From the NCBI GenBank assembly GCA_018609055.1, contig JABAYJ010000009.1, forward strand, positions 245,761 to 309,760: a stretch of 64,000 nt of DNA, read 5' to 3'. This DNA comes from Flavobacteriales bacterium (lineage in GTDB: Bacteria > Bacteroidota > Bacteroidia > Flavobacteriales_D > CAJJDF01). How positions within the stretch are numbered: the stretch's first letter is position 1; each line of letters begins with the position of its first letter. The notes under the pieces are model-generated. The model made no database searches and was not told the DNA's origin. It worked only from the letters and a program-made list of their open reading frames with translations. Position numbers and translations under genes: made by a program. Of the stretch, positions 45,039-53,659 are shown in pieces.

Positions 45039-47291
45039 TTACTGAACCACAAATCTCTTAGTTTTCTGACCTTTATCTGTTGATACAGTTAAGAAATAAA
45101 CTCCTTTTGCATAGTTGTTTACAGAGATTGTAGTGATACCAATTTCGGCTTGTTCTACCTGAATTAAATTACCTGTAATGGAGTAGATTCTAATTGTATT
45201 ATTCTGGCTTTCTGTTGGGTCTAATTCTACAAAAATACTTTCGTTTGCTGGGTTAGGATATAGTTTGAAGTCTATTTTTGGCTCAATTTTCTTTACAGTT
45301 AAAAATCCATTTTGTTGTGTGTAAAAATTAAGACCTCCTTTTGTGTTTCCAATAATCATATCCAGTTTTCCATCATTTTTAAAATCATAAACAGCAGGGG
45401 TAGACCTTCTTCCAATCTCTCCGTTTCTGATTACTGTATCAATAATAAATGTTTGCCTTGGATTGCTAGGGTTTATTCCAGTAAACTTATAAATTCCACC
45501 AGAGTGAGTTCCACAATATAGCTCTACTGTTGATCCATTTCGGAAAAAGTTAGGTGCATTGTATCCAGTTGTAGCACCAAATATATCCCATGCTTCATGA
45601 AGTTCAACTCTTCCTAAGCTATCTGTTATTTTCTTGAAAGTATAAGCTGTTGTAGTTCCAGTATTTTCGTAATAACGAATCCAACCATTTACTTTACCGA
45701 TTATTAAATCCAAATCATTGTCGTTATCATAATCAAATAATTGTGGTGCAGAAAACTGACCAACATCAATTGTTGCTGCTAGGTCATCTTTAATTCTTGA
45801 ACTAGTTAAAGTAAATACAGCAGGGTTTCCAGCTCCTCCGCTATTTGTAAAGTAATGTAAATACCCTTCGGAGTTTCCTAAAACCATATCCATGTCACCA
45901 TCTCCATCCAAATCACCAAAGGTAGGGTATAACCAAGTTCCTAGGTTAAGTGAAAATATATTTTGATAATCATCTGTAACAAACTCAAAAACAGGTTTTG
46001 AAACCGTTCCTATATTCAGGTATAATGATAGTTTACAGTCATATGTAACACTGTCTCTATTAAAATAACCGTAATTGGATACGATTAAATCCATTAATCC
46101 ATCACCATTATGGTCGAAAATTGCAGGAATAGATTCGTTTCCTAACTCAATCATTTGGTCTTGAAATAATGCTTTTTTCTTAAAGTTAAAATTGGGAATA
46201 GAATTAGTTCCGGTATTTTTATAAAACCAAACTGACTCTGTGTTTTCTGCTAAATTAGTAGCGTTAGTGGTAACCAATAAATCTTTTATTCCGTCATTGT
46301 CAATATCCTCTAAAAATGTACCTGGGAAAATAGCTAAATCAACTGAAGTGTCGTAAGATGGAAATGTCGTGTCTTGGTATGTTAAACTAGAGTTTTGACC
46401 TGGTTGTGTCCCTCCATTCAATGCCATAACGATATTGTTAAAGGATACATCTCCTAGCATTAAATCTGCTACTGAATCGCCATTGTTGTCGAATGCTGTA
46501 ACCGTAGATCCTGCATGTCTATTTCCTCCACCAAAGTTCCCTCCGCCTTCTGCATTAGGTACATTGTAATTACAAGTGTCATATAATTTTAATGAGTTGG
46601 TGTTTGTTCCAATTTCAAGAAAATGTCCCCAGCAATTATTTTTTAAAACATAATCCAAAGTATCGTTATTTCCATATGTTTCTTCACTCATATTTCTATG
46701 ATATTCAAGAGCATAACCTAATACTCCAAAAGTTAAAATATCAAGATCTCCATCATTATCGATATCCGAAATTGAAGGAATATCTGAAGTAGGAATATAA
46801 ATACCGATATCTCCACCAGGATGTTGGTCAGATTTCATGTTGATTAAGTAATCTGAGAAAGTAAGGTTGGTAATAGAATTATTTTTCTGAACACTTATTG
46901 CTCCACCAGAATTAGAATAAAAGACATCTTTTTTATCATCTAAATCAAAATCTCTCAGCAACATCCATCCTATAGAAGCAGGAAATTGTTGAATGTATTC
47001 TGGAGCGTATTTATACTTTATTTCATTTGGCCCGCCTATGTTTAACAAAGGAATTACTCGCTTATCAGACCTATCAAAAATTACAATGTCTTCTTGCCCG
47101 TCTAAATCTAAATCTATGGTAGAAATTTGTCCTGAGTTAATTCCTCCAGCCCAAGCCAAGCTTAGAGTATCTGAATTTTTGATAACCAGTATGCTATCAC
47201 TTGGTAAAAAATTGATTTGTGCTTTTGCTACTCCATAAGATAATAGTAAAGTCGCGAAAAGTGATAAGTTAATTAGTGTTTTGTTTTTCAT
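45039..47291 (-). CDS. FG-GAP/VCBS repeat secreted protein with T9SS type A sorting domain
   Basis: A 750-residue exported protein. A signal peptide (1-24, ending VAKAQ) is followed by seven or so FG-GAP/VCBS-type beta-propeller repeats, each with a D-x-D-x-D-G-x-x-D calcium loop (DLDLDGQEDIVIFD, DIDNDGDLDILTF, DHNGDGLMDLIV, DLDGDGDMDMVLGN, DYDNDNDLDLIIG, DFKNDGKLDMIIGN). The last 75 residues form a type A sorting domain (FKLYPNPANESIFVEL...KTKRFVVQ). It is expected to be attached to, or released from, the cell surface. Its ligand is unknown. Confidence 0.92.
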   Translation of the reverse strand: MKNKTLINLSLFATLLLSYGVAKAQINFLPSDSILVIKNSDTLSLAWAGGINSGQISTIDLDLDGQEDIVIFDRSDKRVIPLLNIGGPNEIKYKYAPEYIQQFPASIGWMLLRDFDLDDKKDVFYSNSGGAISVQKNNSITNLTFSDYLINMKSDQHPGGDIGIYIPTSDIPSISDIDNDGDLDILTFGVLGYALEYHRNMSEETYGNNDTLDYVLKNNCWGHFLEIGTNTNSLKLYDTCNYNVPNAEGGGNFGGGNRHAGSTVTAFDNNGDSVADLMLGDVSFNNIVMALNGGTQPGQNSSLTYQDTTFPSYDTSVDLAIFPGTFLEDIDNDGIKDLLVTTNATNLAENTESVWFYKNTGTNSIPNFNFKKKALFQDQMIELGNESIPAIFDHNGDGLMDLIVSNYGYFNRDSVTYDCKLSLYLNIGTVSKPVFEFVTDDYQNIFSLNLGTWLYPTFGDLDGDGDMDMVLGNSEGYLHYFTNSGGAGNPAVFTLTSSRIKDDLAATIDVGQFSAPQLFDYDNDNDLDLIIGKVNGWIRYYENTGTTTAYTFKKITDSLGRVELHEAWDIFGATTGYNAPNFFRNGSTVELYCGTHSGGIYKFTGINPSNPRQTFIIDTVIRNGEIGRRSTPAVYDFKNDGKLDMIIGNTKGGLNFYTQQNGFLTVKKIEPKIDFKLYPNPANESIFVELDPTESQNNTIRIYSITGNLIQVEQAEIGITTISVNNYAKGVYFLTVSTDKGQKTKRFVVQ

Positions 47292-47430
47292 AGTTTATAA
47301 AAATATATAATTAATAGTATCGCTTTGTATTAAAATTAAGGAATTGTTTACTTCTAAGGAGTTATTTTTCACGAAACAACACCTTTTTTTCATAAACATT
47401 ATACAAATCTAATTTATACTAGATTATTCG

Positions 47431-47438
47431 TATTTTTG
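47431..47438 (+). promoter_or_regulatory. -7 promoter element of the rhomboid gene
   Basis: TATTTTTG matches TAnnTTTG, 20 bp before the ATG at 47459. No -33 TTG is seen at ideal spacing. Confidence 0.5.
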
Positions 47439-47458
47439 TAACAACAATTATTTTAATA

Positions 47459-48382
47459 ATGAATTCACTTTTAGAAAAGCTAAAAACTCAATATAAATCT
47501 GGCTCAATGGCAATAAAATTGCTCATTATTAATGTCGGCTTTTTTGTGTTGGCTGCTGTAATCAGTATCCTTTTTAAATTGTTTTCTTTTAATATTAATT
47601 TAAGCTCAATTTATGGAGCTTCTCCTGAATGGAAAATATTGTTAACTCGTCCTTGGACACTTGTTACTTATATGTTTGCTCACGATTTAAATGGAATTTC
47701 TCATTTACTTTGGAACATGGTGTTATTTTATTTTGCAGGAACCTTTTTTGTACAAAAACTGGGGAGTAAAAAGCTATTGAGTGTTTATTTAGTTGGAGGT
47801 TTTGTTGGTTTCCTAGCATTTTTTCTTGGATATAATTTCTTGCCAGCTTTTGCAAATGCCAATAGGTTTCCATTAATTGGAGCCTCTGCTGCAGTAATTG
47901 CGGTATTTGTTGCAGGAGGTACAGTTTATCCTAACCATCCGCTTAAGTTTACTTTTATAGCCAAGCCTATTAAACTTAGTTATATTGTTGGTGGAATTGT
48001 TTTATTGGATTTAATAAGATTACAAGCAAGCATTGGAGTAGAAGGAGCAAATGCTGGAGGTTGGATATCTCATTTAGGAGGTGCAATTTTTGGATTTTAT
48101 TACGGTACAAAAACGAAACAAGGAAAAAATATTCTATCCTCATTTGAAAAGTTTTTAGATAAATTATTTTCTTTAGATTTTCCTAGGTGGTTTACTACTA
48201 AGAATAGCAAGCCTAAAATGAAAGTGAAAAAAGGAGGGAAGACAAGTGAGAAGAAAGCTAAAAGCCAGCCTAAACAACAGAAAAAGGATAATGAACAAAT
48301 AAATACTATTTTAGATAAAGTGAAGAAGTCAGGTTATCAAAGCTTATCGCCTAAGGAAAAGGAAATATTTTTCAAGAAGTAA
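47459..48382 (+). CDS. Rhomboid family intramembrane serine protease
   Basis: A 307-residue polytopic protease with six or more helices. Catalytic S143 is in GASAAV and H205 in GGWISHLGG. H82 and N86 (HLLWNM) fit the oxyanion/structural HxxxN motif. After the last helix comes a long basic linker (about 230-280) and a short C-terminal module (INTILDKVKKSGYQSLSPKEKEIF) of the DUF6576 type. The next gene encodes a second copy of that module. The substrate is unknown. Confidence 0.92.
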   Translation: MNSLLEKLKTQYKSGSMAIKLLIINVGFFVLAAVISILFKLFSFNINLSSIYGASPEWKILLTRPWTLVTYMFAHDLNGISHLLWNMVLFYFAGTFFVQKLGSKKLLSVYLVGGFVGFLAFFLGYNFLPAFANANRFPLIGASAAVIAVFVAGGTVYPNHPLKFTFIAKPIKLSYIVGGIVLLDLIRLQASIGVEGANAGGWISHLGGAIFGFYYGTKTKQGKNILSSFEKFLDKLFSLDFPRWFTTKNSKPKMKVKKGGKTSEKKAKSQPKQQKKDNEQINTILDKVKKSGYQSLSPKEKEIFFKK

Positions 48383-48383
48383 A

Positions 48384-48620
48384 ATGAAAAGTATGTGGAA
48401 GAAATTAATAGATAAGTTAAAGGGTTTGTTTGGAGTTTCTGTAAAATCAGAGATGCACAGGAATACTGATATTCCTAGAGATGACTATTCGTACAATGAG
48501 ATTAAGGCTGATAAACAGAAAAGAGTAGATGCTATTTTAGATAAAATTAGCCAAAAGGGTTTAGATAGTTTAAGTGGAAAAGAAAAAGAGTTTTTGGATA
48601 AAGAATCGGGAAATATTTAA
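48384..48620 (+). CDS. Small protein with DUF6576-like C-terminal module
   Basis: A 78-residue protein. The N-terminal helix (MKSMWKKLIDKLKGLFGV) is amphipathic and basic, so it could lie on the inner face of the membrane. The C-terminal half (VDAILDKISQKGLDSLSGKE, then KEFLDK) is clearly related to the C-terminus of the rhomboid protease encoded just upstream. Only one base separates the two genes. It may interact with or compete with the rhomboid tail, but this is inference. Confidence 0.75.
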   Translation: MKSMWKKLIDKLKGLFGVSVKSEMHRNTDIPRDDYSYNEIKADKQKRVDAILDKISQKGLDSLSGKEKEFLDKESGNI

Positions 48621-48626
48621 GAAAAT

Positions 48627-49400
48627 ATGAAAATGAATTTTTATAAATATCAAGGTACAGGTAACGATTTTGTAATGATCGATAATCGTCAAAACAAGAT
48701 TGATAAATCTGATTTGAAGTTAGTTGCTAAATTGTGCGACCGTAAGTTTGGTATTGGTGCTGATGGCTTAATTCTAATAGAGAATCACCCTGAAGTTGAT
48801 TTTGACATGATTTATTTTAATGCTGATGGTACTAAAAGCTTTTGTGGTAATGGAAGTAGGTGTGCTGTTGCTTTTGCAAATTATTTAGGAATAATAGAAA
48901 ACAAAACTACTTTCAATGCTATTGATGGAATTCATGAAGCAACTATTAATGGAGAATTAATAGAGTTAAAAATGGGGGATGTTTCTAATGTGGAACAAGG
49001 TCAAGATTACTTTTTTATAGAAACAGGATCTCCTCATTATATTCAATATACAGCTTCGGTTCAGGAAATTGATATCGTTCCTACTGCTCATAAAGTGCGT
49101 TATAACGAACGATTTAAAGAAAAAGGTACGAATGTAAACTTTGTACAAAAAGTAGGAGAGACTCTCGAAATGAGAACTTACGAAAGGGGAGTGGAAGACG
49201 AAACACTTTCTTGTGGAACTGGAGCAACTGCAGTTGCACTTAGCGGAGCAATAAAACACGGTTTAACTTCTCCTGTGGCTATTAAAGTACAAGGTGGAGA
49301 TTTGCAAATAAAATTCAATCAAATATCCGATAATGAATTTGATAACATTTGGTTAATTGGAAAAGGGGAGCAGGTTTATAGTGGAGAAATGACTGTTTAA
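48627..49400 (+). CDS. dapF: Diaminopimelate epimerase
   Basis: Interconverts LL- and meso-diaminopimelate for lysine and peptidoglycan synthesis, in the cytoplasm. It has 257 residues. The catalytic cysteines are C73 (FCGNGSRC) and C196 (SCGTGATA). The N-terminal FYKYQGTGNDFVMID is diagnostic. Two Met codons (residues 1 and 3) are possible starts. It follows the small DUF6576 gene by 6 bp, so it is probably co-transcribed with the rhomboid gene. Its 3' end overlaps DUF502 by 4 bp. Confidence 0.97.
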   Translation: MKMNFYKYQGTGNDFVMIDNRQNKIDKSDLKLVAKLCDRKFGIGADGLILIENHPEVDFDMIYFNADGTKSFCGNGSRCAVAFANYLGIIENKTTFNAIDGIHEATINGELIELKMGDVSNVEQGQDYFFIETGSPHYIQYTASVQEIDIVPTAHKVRYNERFKEKGTNVNFVQKVGETLEMRTYERGVEDETLSCGTGATAVALSGAIKHGLTSPVAIKVQGGDLQIKFNQISDNEFDNIWLIGKGEQVYSGEMTV

Positions 49401-50005
49401 CTCTCTTTAGTTTTTTCTAAATTAGAAATCTCCGATTTCATTTCTTCTTCGGTAATTCCTCCAGAAAGTAAAAACTTCATTACCTCAGATGACTTAGCAT
49501 CAATAGGAGTCACATTTTCTCTAGGTACAATTACAATTTTGCTCATGTAACTGAAAGTAAATGGAAGTGCTACTGCGATTTTATCTTTACCAATTCCCAA
49601 AAATTCAAGATCTTCTTTGGCAATAAAACCAACTCTTTCCATGTCATGGTTTTTAGATAATTTCACCAAAACTGGTTTGTCAAATGTCTTCTTGTTACCT
49701 ACTAATGCCGAAGAAACATCCTCTAGAGTTGAGTAAATACTTTTGAGTACAGGCACTTTATTTAAAGCCTTATTAAAATATTCTTTAGCAATATTATCTA
49801 TCCTAGATACTGTGGTAAACCATCCAAAAAGAATAAGAAAAATAACGATTATCAAAATTCCTAAACCAGGAATAAAACGGTAATCATCTGGTATAATTCC
49901 ATCTACCCAAACAAACGCTTTGTATAAAACATATCCAAAAACTACAATAGGAAGTAGATACAGTAATCCAGCAATAAAAAATTTAAAAAGTTTGTTGTTT
50001 TTCAT
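49397..50005 (-). CDS. DUF502 family membrane protein
   Basis: A 202-residue inner-membrane protein with two helices (about 8-28 and 43-65), then a soluble domain. LLYLLPIVVFGYVLYKAFVWVDG, GLGILIIVIFLILFGWF, the VPVLKSIYSTLEDVSSAL segment and VALPFTFSYMSKIVIVPRENV match DUF502. Its function is unknown. A promoter with -7 TACATTTG is upstream. The 3' ends of dapF and this gene overlap. Confidence 0.88.
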   Translation of the reverse strand: MKNNKLFKFFIAGLLYLLPIVVFGYVLYKAFVWVDGIIPDDYRFIPGLGILIIVIFLILFGWFTTVSRIDNIAKEYFNKALNKVPVLKSIYSTLEDVSSALVGNKKTFDKPVLVKLSKNHDMERVGFIAKEDLEFLGIGKDKIAVALPFTFSYMSKIVIVPRENVTPIDAKSSEVMKFLLSGGITEEEMKSEISNLEKTKES

Positions 50006-50021
50006 AGTTGTAATTAGAAAT

Positions 50022-50052
50022 CAAATGTAGGTTGATTTGTGACTTCAAACAA
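50022..50052 (-). promoter_or_regulatory. Promoter of the DUF502 gene
   Basis: On the minus strand, a TTG (50050-50052) and the -7 element TACATTTG (50022-50029) are separated by 20 bp. The -7 element ends 16 bp before the ATG. Confidence 0.58.
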
Positions 50053-50067
50053 TAATAAATGGTTAAT

Positions 50068-50427
50068 TTATTGTGATATATTTTTCAGTTCTTCCTTTAG
50101 TTTTTTAGTTAGTTTACTAGCTACTAAGTTATAAGAATCATCAATTAGCTGTTTCATAACCTTATCAGGAATATCACTTTCATTGTTACACGTGTTCCAA
50201 TGCTTTTTACTCATGTGATAACCTGCATGAATCCCTTCGTAGTTTTCTCTTAATTCAATCGCATAATCGGGATCACATTTTAGATTTATACTATTAAATT
50301 CATTCACTCCAGTTAAAGCGAACATTTTGCCCATTACTTTAAATACCAAGGTATTATTGTCGAAAGGAATTCCTTCGGTTACTCCAGGTTTGGAGATGCA
50401 ATATTCTCGGTACTCTTCGATATTCAT
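50068..50427 (-). CDS. MmcQ/YjbR family protein
   Basis: A 119-residue protein of the MmcQ/YjbR family with a CyaY-like fold and possible DNA-binding role. The family pattern is clear: EYCISKPGVTEGIPFDNNTLVFKVMGKMFAL, a NLKCDPDYAIELRENY strand-turn and GYHMSKKHWNTC, followed by a C-terminal helix (DKVMKQLIDDSYNLVASKL). The start lies 2 bp after the cyclase stop, so the two share a message. Confidence 0.9.
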   Translation of the reverse strand: MNIEEYREYCISKPGVTEGIPFDNNTLVFKVMGKMFALTGVNEFNSINLKCDPDYAIELRENYEGIHAGYHMSKKHWNTCNNESDIPDKVMKQLIDDSYNLVASKLTKKLKEELKNISQ

Positions 50428-50429
50428 GG

Positions 50430-51200
50430 TTACAAAGGTTTGTATAAAACTGGTTTACTTGGGCTGGCATCATTCTCGAAAGGAGCAATTTGTAGGTTCA
50501 ATAAATAAACTCCATCTGCTATTTCATCTTTCACGTAAATAAACTCCGAAATAGTTTTGTGTAATTGCGTGTCCTCAGGATATTTCCAGAATGCTTTGTG
50601 ACTTAGTAATTCTCCATTATCTACTTCTTTATCTACTGATGGTAAATCGATTAACAAATGTTCTATTCCCAATTCTGTAATAAAACTAGCCGCTTTATCG
50701 CATAAATAAGGAGGATTGGTATTGGAATATTGACGAGTTAGTTTTTCTTTTTCGTTCGATAAAGTTCTTATGATTATTGCTTCTGGTTTGTGAGTCCCAA
50801 TAGCTTTTTTAATCTGATCTTCGGTAATAATTCTATCGCCTTCAGCTCTTGTTCCTTCATTAGTTTTACAAGTTTCTGGTTCTATAGAAATAACCAAAGC
50901 CATAAAATGAAACCGAGAAAGCGTTTCGTTTATCGAATAAATTTTTGGAGCAATGTGACCAACAGATTCTGTGTGGGTTCCGTTTCCATGAGGATTAAAA
51001 GTAATATTCCTGAAATTTACTGAACCACCCAATTCCACACTTCCTACAAATCCGTCTCCTTTCACTGGTTCGATAGAAATAGGATTTACGTACCAAGCGC
51101 TAGAGTTTGTTTCGTCAGTAGACAGAATCATACTGATATCAAGAGGTTTGGATAAATCAAATTGATATGCCTTTTCCAAGTAATTGAGAGTCGTTTTCAT
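50430..51200 (-). CDS. Cyclase family protein (putative metal-dependent hydrolase)
   Basis: A 256-residue protein of the bacterial cyclase/kynurenine formamidase superfamily. The metal-site motif appears as NPHGNGTHTESVGHI (HxGTHxD-like, with Glu at the last position). IIIRTLSNEK, the EHLLIDLPSVD strand and the late HKAFW segment are further family features. The substrate is not known; kynurenine formamidase activity is possible but unproven because no kynurenine genes are nearby. It is followed directly by the MmcQ gene. Confidence 0.83.
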   Translation of the reverse strand: MKTTLNYLEKAYQFDLSKPLDISMILSTDETNSSAWYVNPISIEPVKGDGFVGSVELGGSVNFRNITFNPHGNGTHTESVGHIAPKIYSINETLSRFHFMALVISIEPETCKTNEGTRAEGDRIITEDQIKKAIGTHKPEAIIIRTLSNEKEKLTRQYSNTNPPYLCDKAASFITELGIEHLLIDLPSVDKEVDNGELLSHKAFWKYPEDTQLHKTISEFIYVKDEIADGVYLLNLQIAPFENDASPSKPVLYKPL

Positions 51201-51231
51201 GACTAAATATAGGGAATAATACTAATGCCTA

Positions 51232-51239
51232 CAAAACTA
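51232..51239 (-). promoter_or_regulatory. -7 promoter element of the cyclase gene
   Basis: On the minus strand TAGTTTTG matches TAnnTTTG, 32 bp before the ATG at 51200. Confidence 0.48.
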
Positions 51240-51273
51240 AATTTGCGATTTTCTTATTCTGAAATGAAATAAT

Positions 51274-51314
51274 GATTCTCGTTTTAAGTTTCCCTTTTTC
51301 AAGGGAATGACAAA
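51274..51314 (+). repeat. Dispersed 41-bp repeat, copy 1
   Basis: A 41-bp unit containing a TCCCTTTTTCAAGGGA hairpin. The reverse complement of 52261-52301 matches it at 37 of 41 positions by direct comparison. The two copies flank the methyltransferase gene in opposite orientation. Confidence 0.8.
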
Positions 51315-51321
51315 CCGTATC

Positions 51322-52167
51322 TTAAAGCTGAATTCTAGTTAATTCACCAAAATCAAGTCTTTTTCCAGTAGTTGTTCTCATTGATAAACGAGATACTTCT
51401 ACTTTATTAGTTGGAAAAATTGAACTGGCCATTCGCTTTATTTCTTTAGCTTCAAGTTTAGGAGAATAAGTATTTATGATAATAAATCCACCTTCTTCAA
51501 CTAACTCTTTTGCAGTTTTTAACAAGTCTTGAAACTTATCTTCTAGTCTCCACCTTTCTTTTTTCACTCCAATTCCAAATGCTGGAGGATCCATAATTAC
51601 AGCTCGGTATTTATTTCCTCTTTTTGCTTCTCTTTGTGCAAATTTCAAGGCATCTTCCAATACCCATTTTATTCCTTCAACACCAGAAGCTTCCATGTTT
51701 TCTTTACCCCAAGTCAGTACGTTTTTCACACTGTCGCAGTGGTAAACCTCTGCATGGTTGAGTTTTGCAATAACAGAAGCTGCTCCTGTGTAGCCAAATA
51801 AATTAAGTAATCTTTGGTCTTTTTGGACTTTGTTTTGGATAAATTCCCAATTGGTTTGTTGCTCAGGAAATAAACCAACATGCTTAAATTTAGTAAGCTT
51901 TATATTAAATATCGCTTTCCCGTATTTAATTTCCCATTCTGGCTCAGCATCCGATTTTCTTTTAATCCACTTACCCGAAGTAGGCGTATCTTCTATAAAC
52001 TCAAAATCTACTTTTGCATTCCATTCTTCCTCTTTCAATTGCATAGGGAAGTAGGCATTTCTATCTGGGCGAATAGTATAAGTAGTTCCCCATCTTTCTA
52101 GTTTTCTGCCATTTCCGCCATCAACTAATTCATAGTCTTTCCAGCCTTCAGAGTATATTGTGTGCAT
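51322..52167 (-). CDS. Class I SAM-dependent methyltransferase (RlmI/RlmK-like)
   Basis: A 281-residue methyltransferase. An N-terminal strand-rich region (GRKLERWGTTYTIRPD) leads to the Rossmann domain with LNLFGYTGAASV (motif I), CDSVKNVLTWGKEN, the MDPPAFGIG motif and IINTYSPKL. This arrangement matches the 23S rRNA m5C/m2G methyltransferase group without the PUA domain. The exact target is not determinable. It is a single gene with a -7 element 20 bp upstream and an inverted pair of repeats on either side. Confidence 0.88.
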   Translation of the reverse strand: MHTIYSEGWKDYELVDGGNGRKLERWGTTYTIRPDRNAYFPMQLKEEEWNAKVDFEFIEDTPTSGKWIKRKSDAEPEWEIKYGKAIFNIKLTKFKHVGLFPEQQTNWEFIQNKVQKDQRLLNLFGYTGAASVIAKLNHAEVYHCDSVKNVLTWGKENMEASGVEGIKWVLEDALKFAQREAKRGNKYRAVIMDPPAFGIGVKKERWRLEDKFQDLLKTAKELVEEGGFIIINTYSPKLEAKEIKRMASSIFPTNKVEVSRLSMRTTTGKRLDFGELTRIQL

Positions 52168-52186
52168 GTTACTTAGTGTATTTATG

Positions 52187-52194
52187 CAAAGTTA
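52187..52194 (-). promoter_or_regulatory. -7 promoter element of the methyltransferase gene
   Basis: On the minus strand TAACTTTG matches TAnnTTTG, 20 bp before the ATG at 52167. Confidence 0.55.
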
Positions 52195-52260
52195 ATTGGA
52201 TTAATCATACTATTCACTCTTTGTTCGTTTTTTCCTTTCATGGGATTAAAAATCCACCCA

Positions 52261-52301
52261 TTTGTCATTCCCATGAAAAAGGGAGTCTTAAAACAAGAAT
52301 C
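52261..52301 (-). repeat. Dispersed 41-bp repeat, copy 2
   Basis: Inverted copy of 51274-51314 with four mismatches. It is followed by CCCCGCCTATGCGAGG, a further small GC-rich hairpin-like sequence at about 52321-52336. Confidence 0.8.
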
Positions 52302-52364
52302 CACAACTGATGAATAATATCCCCGCCTATGCGAGGATGACATTGGAGTTTAATAGAAGTTTAT

Positions 52365-53048
52365 TTAAGAAACCAATTGCTCAAAGAATCCTCCAATTTC
52401 CAATTCGGTATTTACAAAGTGAATTTCATAAATCCAGAATCTTTCATTTCCGTTTACATCCTTATTACTCATTAACTCATGGTTATTGGGATGAATGTAA
52501 TTAGTTTCTTCTTCGCCCAAAATGGTTTCGTGAGGGAAGTTCCCAATTAAATGCCCACAGTGGTGATTGCCGTATTCCCAGCCGTATTTTTTGGCTAATT
52601 TTTTAGTGTAGTTGTAAAAATCGGCTCCAGTTAAGGTTTCTTTATTCGCTTGATAAAAAGCTTTTCCTTCGTGCCAAGCCAATTCCACATCCTGTTTTAG
52701 CTTTAGTTTTTGAGCATTATTACCTGTTACATAGGTTTTACCTACATCTGCCTCCCAATCGTCAAACACAGGACCAAAATCAAAGAATAGTATATCATCT
52801 TCTTGAATAGTTAAGTTTGGTGGATTCTCTTTGTAGGGTAACAAAGTATTTTTACCAGAACGAACTATGCGTTTGTGCCAGTATTTTTTTATCCCAAATA
52901 ACGAAAAAGCTAATTCGTAAACCTCTGTGTTCAGTTCTTTTTCTGTTTTGCCAACTTGCACAATTCCTTGTTTTTCAATTTCTTGAAATAGGATTTCTGC
53001 TTTTCGTTCAGCTTCTATTAGGTTTTGGATTGGTGTTTTCATTTTCAT
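52365..53048 (-). CDS. M24 family metallopeptidase (Xaa-Pro aminopeptidase-like)
   Basis: A 227-residue pita-bread fold protein without the N-terminal domain of full Xaa-Pro peptidases. The DILFFDFGPVFDDWEADVGKTYVTG block carries the metal-binding Asp residues, GNHHCGHLIGNFPHE the His, and the last strand is FWIYEIHFVNTELEIGGF. Members include non-peptidase relatives, so activity is not certain. It is 3 bp after the stop of the lipoprotein gene upstream. Confidence 0.87.
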   Translation of the reverse strand: MKMKTPIQNLIEAERKAEILFQEIEKQGIVQVGKTEKELNTEVYELAFSLFGIKKYWHKRIVRSGKNTLLPYKENPPNLTIQEDDILFFDFGPVFDDWEADVGKTYVTGNNAQKLKLKQDVELAWHEGKAFYQANKETLTGADFYNYTKKLAKKYGWEYGNHHCGHLIGNFPHETILGEEETNYIHPNNHELMSNKDVNGNERFWIYEIHFVNTELEIGGFFEQLVS

Positions 53049-53051
53049 TTT

Positions 53052-53579
53052 TTAACTTATTGATATCAATCCTTTTTCTTTTACAACATATCCTTTTCCC
53101 GTCCATTCAAGAAGGTAATATGAAGAGACACCGAAGGATCTTCCATGAAAGAAACTAACTTCAATCAAAACCCTTTTTTTGTCTTTGGTGAAATATGGAG
53201 CGGTCAATTCTATCCATCCTGATTTATACTGATCTCTATATGCCCAGTATTTTTCAGGCCTTCCATTTATGTATGATGCCAAACTGTCTCCATTGATATA
53301 TTCTGCTCTTGGGAAAATCTCCTTTTTCCAATAAACAGTCTTTAACTCTTTAGAGAAACTCGGAATGATGTCTTTAAGTATGGTTGAAGTAGTATCAATT
53401 GTTTTATCCACAATTCTAATCGAGTTGCCAAGCTCTTCCATTTCTGATTTAACAACCGCATAATATGCTAAGTCCAATTTTGGGGTCAGAGAGTTTTCAA
53501 TTAAGTATTGAATGTTATCTGACTTACAATACATAAGAAATGTCAATGCAATAAAAAATATGATGAGATTTATTTTCAT
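53052..53579 (-). CDS. Hypothetical lipoprotein
   Basis: A 175-residue probable lipoprotein. From the Met at 53579 the signal MKINLIIFFIALTFLMYC has lipid Cys 18; a Met five codons upstream (53594) is also possible. The mature part ends with WIELTAPYFTKDKKRVLIEVSFFHG and YYLLEWTGKGYVVKEK, which looks like a small beta-sheet domain. No family is recognised. It immediately precedes the M24 gene. Confidence 0.7.
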   Translation of the reverse strand: MKINLIIFFIALTFLMYCKSDNIQYLIENSLTPKLDLAYYAVVKSEMEELGNSIRIVDKTIDTTSTILKDIIPSFSKELKTVYWKKEIFPRAEYINGDSLASYINGRPEKYWAYRDQYKSGWIELTAPYFTKDKKRVLIEVSFFHGRSFGVSSYYLLEWTGKGYVVKEKGLISIS

Positions 53580-53659
53580 TCTAATTTTTGACAACTTTTT
53601 AATAACTACAAGTTACAAATTAATTCATGTAACTCGCTAACTCTCATTTTATAAAAAAA

